Source: Bacillus sp. FJAT-42376
GTDB taxonomy: Bacteria > Bacillota > Bacilli > Bacillales > Bacillaceae
Length of the DNA stretch: 64,000 bases
Assembly (NCBI RefSeq): GCF_003816055.1
Contig: NZ_CP033906.1
Location: forward strand, 1,116,001 to 1,180,000
Direction: 5' to 3'
This document shows positions 59,963-64,000 of this stretch, piece by piece. The translations under genes were made by a program, and so were the position numbers. Each line of letters opens with the position of its first letter. Position 1 is the stretch's first letter. The notes beneath the pieces were generated by a model. It did not search any database, was not told the origin of the DNA, and saw only the letters and a program-made list of their open reading frames with translations.

Positions 59963-60493
59963 ATGGGCTTACCTGCGGAAGGAGAAACGATACAAATACA
60001 TAGCTATAAACACAACGGCAAGCTGCATCGGATCTGGGAAGAGACAATGATTCTGAAAGGAACGGACAGCTTGATTATCGGCGGGAATGACCGTACGACA
60101 GTTGTGGAGTCAGATGGACGGACATGGATTACAAGAGAACCGGCAATCTGCTATTTTCACGCCAAATACTGGTTTAATATTATCGGCATGATTCGTGAAG
60201 ACGGGGTGTATTATTACTGCAATATCAGCTCCCCGTTTGTATGGGATGATGAAGCGCTCAAGTACATCGATTATGATCTCGATGTGAAAGTGTTTCCGGA
60301 TAAGTCCTATATTCTGCTTGATGAGGATGAATATGAGGCCCATAAAAAAGAAATGAATTATCCGGGTGTGATTGACCTCATTTTGAGAAAAAATGTAGAT
60401 AGGCTGATTAACTGGATTCATGAAGGAGAAGGCCCTTTTTCCTCTGAATTTATTGATAAATGGTATGGGCAGTACTTGAAATTTTCGAAATAA
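59963..60493 (+). CDS. ygaC: Nucleoside tri/diphosphatase-like protein YgaC (DUF402)
   Basis: This 176-residue protein has [21 protein letters not shown] at the start, [21 protein letters not shown], and [22 protein letters not shown], matching the DUF402 family, members of which are nucleoside tri/diphosphate phosphatases (Ntdp). The ATG at 59963 follows AAAGGATGG; the frame extends to 59915. It precedes ygaD as in B. subtilis. Confidence 0.85.
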   Translation: MGLPAEGETIQIHSYKHNGKLHRIWEETMILKGTDSLIIGGNDRTTVVESDGRTWITREPAICYFHAKYWFNIIGMIREDGVYYYCNISSPFVWDDEALKYIDYDLDVKVFPDKSYILLDEDEYEAHKKEMNYPGVIDLILRKNVDRLINWIHEGEGPFSSEFIDKWYGQYLKFSK

Positions 60494-60532
60494 GATGCCT
60501 GTTGGAGCGGTTCAGCAGGCTTTTTGCTTGTT
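60494..60532 (+). terminator. Terminator between ygaC and ygaD
   Basis: GCCTGTTGGAGC and GGTTCAGCAGGC form an imperfect stem followed by TTTTTGCTTGTTTTT. The frame of ygaD extends through it, which supports the later ygaD start. Confidence 0.65.
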
Positions 60533-60557
60533 TTTAGACACCATGGGGGTTAGGAAA

Positions 60558-62303
60558 ATGGGTTCAATTAAGCGGTACATGGAATTTGTAAAGCCATATA
60601 AATGGCAAATTGCCGGAACGATTGCAATCGGAATTGTGAAATTTGCGATTCCGCTTTTAATTCCGCTGTTAATCAAATATGTAGTGGATGATATTATAGG
60701 CGGGCCCGGCACTGCCAATGCAAAAACGCAGCACCTTTTCACCATTCTTGGCATTATGTTTGCCGTGTTTGTTGTGATGCGGCCTCCGGTAGAGTATTAC
60801 CGGCAGTATTTAGCCCAGCTCGCTTCAAACAAAATTCTGTATGATATTCGGGACCAGCTGTTTACCCATCTGCAAAAACTGAGTCTCCGCTATTATGCGA
60901 ATACCCGCGGCGGCGAAATTATTTCTCGGGTAATTAACGATGTAGAGCAGACAAAGAACTTTGTTATGACAGGCCTGATGAACGTTTGGCTGGATGTCGT
61001 CACCATTCTGATCGCGATTGGAATTATGCTGACGATGGATATTCCGCTCACTCTCGTCTCGATTGTCCTTTTCCCTCTTTACGGATTTTCGGTTAAATTT
61101 TTCTACGGAAAGCTTCGCGAACTGACAAGGGTCCGCTCCCAGGCACTTGCGGAAGTGCAGGGGCATTTGCATGAGCGGGTTCAGGGGATGCCTGTAATCC
61201 GAAGCTTTGCCATTGAGGATCATGAGCAGAGGCAGTTTGCTTCGGAAAATCAAAACTTCCTGCAAAAAGCCATTGATCATACGAGCTGGAATGCAAAAAC
61301 GTTTGCCGTTGTGAATACGATTACGGATGCGGCGCCGCTTCTCGTTATTGCCTATGCCGGATATCAGGTTATACATGGAGATTTAACAGTAGGAACGATG
61401 GTAGCATTTATTGCCTATATCGAGCGTCTATACGGTCCACTGAGGAGACTGATTAACTCTTCGACTCTGATTACCCAGGCTTTTGCTTCTATGGATCGGG
61501 TCTTTGAATTTATGGACGAGCCGTATGATATTCAGGATAAACCAAACGCAGTTAAAGCCGATCAGGTAAAAGGGAAGGTCGAGTTTGACCATGTTACCTT
61601 TCAGTATGATGACGACGATGCAAAAGTGCTTGATGACGTCACGCTTCAAGCCAATAAGGGGGATACGATTGCTCTCGTTGGGATGAGCGGCGGCGGAAAA
61701 TCAACTCTTGTCAGCCTGATTCCGCGATTTTACGATGTAACGGGCGGCAGGATTACTCTCGACGGTACGGATATCCGCGATTATGAAGCGACCAGTCTCC
61801 GCCACCAAATCGGGATGGTGCTGCAGGATACCTTTTTATTCTCGCATTCGGTGAAAGAAAATATTTTGGTTGGAAAACCGGGTGCGACCGATGAAGAAGT
61901 CATTGAAGCGGCTAAAGCAGCCAATGCCCATGATTTCATTATGAAGCTTCCGGACGGATACGAAACGAAGGTCGGCGAAAGGGGCGTCAAACTTTCAGGA
62001 GGACAAAAACAGCGCGTGTCCATCGCGCGGGTATTCCTGAAAAATCCGCCGATCCTTGTCATGGATGAAGCGACCAGCGCGCTGGATTTAGAGAGCGAAC
62101 ACCTGATCCAGGAAGCCCTGGAAAAGCTGTCTAAGGACCGGACCACATTCATTGTAGCCCACCGTCTTTCAACCATTACCCATGCTGACCAAATTGTTCT
62201 GATGGAGCACGGGAAAATAGCCGAAAAAGGAACCCATCAGGAATTGATGGCGAAAAAAGGCTTGTATTTTAACCTCTTTCAAATTCAGCAGCTTAATATG
62301 TAA
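60558..62303 (+). CDS. ygaD: ABC exporter, YgaD-like
   Basis: This 581-residue half-transporter has six membrane segments in residues 1-310 and an ATPase domain at about 335-575: Walker [10 protein letters not shown] near 374, signature [14 protein letters not shown] near 479, Walker [13 protein letters not shown] and the H-loop HRLST. It probably homodimerises as an MsbA/LmrA-type lipid or drug exporter. The ATG at 60558 is preferred over 60495, which lies in a terminator; GGGGGTTAGGA is upstream. Substrate unknown. Confidence 0.88.
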   Translation: MGSIKRYMEFVKPYKWQIAGTIAIGIVKFAIPLLIPLLIKYVVDDIIGGPGTANAKTQHLFTILGIMFAVFVVMRPPVEYYRQYLAQLASNKILYDIRDQLFTHLQKLSLRYYANTRGGEIISRVINDVEQTKNFVMTGLMNVWLDVVTILIAIGIMLTMDIPLTLVSIVLFPLYGFSVKFFYGKLRELTRVRSQALAEVQGHLHERVQGMPVIRSFAIEDHEQRQFASENQNFLQKAIDHTSWNAKTFAVVNTITDAAPLLVIAYAGYQVIHGDLTVGTMVAFIAYIERLYGPLRRLINSSTLITQAFASMDRVFEFMDEPYDIQDKPNAVKADQVKGKVEFDHVTFQYDDDDAKVLDDVTLQANKGDTIALVGMSGGGKSTLVSLIPRFYDVTGGRITLDGTDIRDYEATSLRHQIGMVLQDTFLFSHSVKENILVGKPGATDEEVIEAAKAANAHDFIMKLPDGYETKVGERGVKLSGGQKQRVSIARVFLKNPPILVMDEATSALDLESEHLIQEALEKLSKDRTTFIVAHRLSTITHADQIVLMEHGKIAEKGTHQELMAKKGLYFNLFQIQQLNM

Positions 62304-62330
62304 AGCCCTCCGTCCTGGAGGGCTTTTTGT
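62303..62330 (+). terminator. Terminator after ygaD
   Basis: AAAGCCCTCC and GGAGGGCTTT pair around GTCCT, followed by TTTG. Confidence 0.85.
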
Positions 62331-62602
62331 CATACCGGGAACTTTGTCCACATAAAAATACAGTACGAAAGAAACAAATTCAGTCGGTTGAAGAAAATAA
62401 TTAAATTTTACTGAAAAGTACAGAAACCCTAGAGTAGTCGCTGAAAAATTCATTCAGGTTATTTTTACTGAATATTTACACTAATGTGAAAGTTTGCTAT
62501 ATTATTGAAATATAAAACTTCTTTGTTCCCACTATAATCAATTCCTCACTATCTACATAAGCAGATCAGCTGTATTTTATTTAAAACAACGAGAGTTTAG
62601 GG
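62331..62602. other. AT-rich gap before repeat array
   Basis: No gene is seen. The composition is AT-rich, in sharp contrast with the GC-rich array that follows. Confidence 0.5.
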
Positions 62603-63612
62603 TTGGGCAGGAAAGCACCGCGGTTCAGCAGGAAAAACCCCGTCGCGGCAGGAATCCGGACTGAATCGGCAGGAAACCAGTCATGTTCGGCGGGAAAATG
62701 CAGTTTGGCAGGAAAGCACCATGGTTCGGCAGGAAAAACCTCCATACCGGCAGGAATCCGGACTGAATCGGCAGGAAACCAGCCGAGTTCGGCGGGATAA
62801 TCCAGTTTGGCAGGAAAGCACCATGGTTCGGCGAGAAAAACCTCCATACGCGCAGGAATCCGGACTGAATCGGCAGGAAAACAGCCGGGTTTGGCGGGAT
62901 AATCGAGTTTGCAGGAAAGTACCCCGGTTCGGCGTGAAAAACCCCCGTCCCGGCAGGAATCCGGACTGAATCGGCAGGAAACCAGCCATGTTCGGCGGGA
63001 TAATCCAGTTTGGCAGGAAAGTACCCCGGTTCGGCAGGAAAAACCTCCATACCGGCAGGAATCCGGACTGAATCGGCAGGAAAACAGCCGTGTTCGGCGG
63101 GATAATCCAGTTCGGCAGGAAAGCACCATGGTTCGGCAGGAAAACCCCCCGTCCCGGCAGGAATCCGGACTGAATCGGCAGGAAACCAGCCGTGTACGGC
63201 AGGATAATCCGGTTCGGCAGGAAAGCACCATGGTTCGGCGGGAAAAACCCCGTCCCGGCAGGAATCCGGACTGAATCGGCAGGAAACCAGCCGTGTTCGG
63301 CAGGATAATCCAGTTCGGCAGGAAAGTACCCCGGTTCGGCTTGAAAAACCTCCATACCGGCAGCAATCCGAACTGAATCGGCAGGAAACCAGCCGTGTTC
63401 AGCGGGATAATCTAGTTCGGCAGGAAAGCACCATGGTTCGGCAGGAAAAACCCCCGTCCCGGCAGGAATCCGGACTGAATCGGCAGGAAACCAGCCGTGT
63501 TCGGCGGGATAATCCGGTTCGGCAGGAAAGCACCATGGTTCGGCGTGAAAAACCCCGTCCCGGCAGGAAAGCACCTCGGTTCGGCGGAAAAAACCCCCGC
63601 CCGGCGGAAAGT
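62603..63612. repeat. GGCAGGAA-family tandem array, copy 2
   Basis: About 50 units of roughly 20 bp with the core TTCGGCAGGAA, grouped in a five-unit period of 100-103 bp; the landmark GGAATCCGGACTGAATCGG starts near 62651, 62753, 62855, 62956, 63059, 63160, 63261, 63363 and 63463. Spacers differ from those of the array at 2711-3346 but the period is the same. Open frames up to about 316 codons cross it on both strands with repetitive translations; I consider them artefacts. Confidence 0.9.
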
Positions 63613-63656
63613 AAGCGCATGCTAACTGCAATCAGCAGCCAATTTTAACAAAGCCT
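63609..63656. mobile_element. End fragment of dispersed palindromic element
   Basis: GCAATCAGCAGCCAATTTTA then ACAAAGCCT matches the right end of the element at 54626-54810 (GCAATCAACAGCCAAGTTTA then ACAGAGCT). The rest is missing; the GGCAGGAA array abuts it. Confidence 0.65.
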
Positions 63657-63696
63657 ACAAAAAAATAGAGTGTACCGCATAGAGGGGGCAAGACGC

Positions 63697-64000
63697 TTGG
63701 CAAATGAAACAGTGTTGGAAGTCCGGAATCTGTCTGTCGGCTTCAAAAATGATGCATCGATTACAAATGTGGTGAAATCCGTTGATTTGACCTTGAAGGA
63801 AGGGGAAATTCTCGGGATTGTCGGAGAATCGGGCTGCGGGAAGAGTGTGACGTCGATGGCACTGATGGGGCTATTGCCGAAGACCTCTTCTATTCAGGGA
63901 GAAATCCGTTATAAAAATAAAAATTTGCTTAAAGAAAGTGAAGTGTCACTTAGGAAAATCAGGGGCAACGAGATTGCGATGATTTTTCAGGAGCCGATGA
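63697..64000 (+). CDS. Opp/Dpp-type ABC transporter ATP-binding protein (partial)
   Basis: The first 101 residues of an oligopeptide/dipeptide transporter ATPase are visible before the window ends: VLEVRNLSVGFKND, VKSVDLTLKEGEILGIVGES, Walker A GESGCGKSVTSMALMGLLP and the Q-loop IAMIFQEPM. The start is a TTG at 63697 after AGAGGGGG. It probably heads an opp/dpp operon outside the window. Confidence 0.85.
   Translation, partial: MANETVLEVRNLSVGFKNDASITNVVKSVDLTLKEGEILGIVGESGCGKSVTSMALMGLLPKTSSIQGEIRYKNKNLLKESEVSLRKIRGNEIAMIFQEPM

Noticed and set aside
62581..63648. Long open frames of up to 316 codons on both strands of the GGCAGGAA array
   Set aside because: Same reasoning: repetitive FPAE/CRTGLS-type translations, mutually overlapping frames and no start signals.

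Overview
The window looks like a chromosomal segment of an endospore-forming Bacillus-type Firmicute. The evidence is purine-rich Shine-Dalgarno sites before almost every gene, two small acid-soluble spore protein genes (sspK and a gamma-type sspE), and a right-hand third (about 49-62.4 kb) that follows the Bacillus subtilis yfhD-yfhE ... yfhF-recX-yfhH ... sspK-yfhJ ... yfhP-mutY-yfhS-fabL-sspE-ygaB-ygaC-ygaD order. No rRNA, intact tRNA, CRISPR array, IS transposase or prophage block was seen.

Layout. 0.1-2.6 kb: sucrose-6-phosphate hydrolase and fructokinase. 3.4-4.2 kb: a lipoprotein and a methylmalonyl-CoA epimerase-like protein. 4.4-9.4 kb: a type VII-style LXG polymorphic toxin locus (YwqH-like, YwqI-like, LXG toxin, immunity candidate), followed by a promoterless second C-terminal cassette with a zinc-metalloprotease-like tip and its own immunity candidate. 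10.2-13.9 kb: a hydrolase, two YciI/DGPF proteins, an ECF42-type sigma factor and a DUF1801 protein, lying between fragments of the same toxin locus. 14.5-22.7 kb: class A beta-lactamase, a PadR-controlled SGNH esterase, small proteins, a glycosyltransferase, an O-methyltransferase and an M23-like protein. 22.7-26.8 kb: a lipase-like secreted-effector-type gene with a small helical partner and two paralogous lipoproteins. 27-31.7 kb: a FusB-type EF-G-binding protein and an MFS transporter among dense repeats. 31.7-37.2 kb: NatAB ABC transporter divergent from the NatR/NatK two-component system, then a serine hydrolase and a phosphotransferase. 37.3-42.9 kb: M50 protease, VOC protein, PutP, flavin-type oxidase and a cell-wall amidase. 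43-46.8 kb: nagA-nagB-nagR and a nucleotidyltransferase. 46.8-62.3 kb: RDD protein, threonine synthase and the yfh/yga core cluster including recX, mutY and fabL. The window ends inside an Opp/Dpp-type ABC ATPase.

The most unusual content is non-coding. Four long tandem arrays belong to two families (a GGCAGGAA family at 2.7-3.3 and 62.6-63.6 kb, and a CCGGG-dyad family at 29.7-30.4 and 57.1-57.9 kb). There are two tandem pairs of an exactly 126-bp element with GTGCCAGTCCC inverted ends, a dispersed palindromic element in three copies, and a dense cluster of DnaA boxes upstream of nagA. A T-arm-like hairpin upstream of a GNAT gene is mutually exclusive with a long hairpin. Several operators can be read directly: LytTR direct repeats before natAB, PadR-type palindromes inside a promoter, a NagR/DasR-type site before nagA and cre sites before putP and the sucrose operon.

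All family calls come from reading the translated sequence and motifs by eye; no database search was possible.
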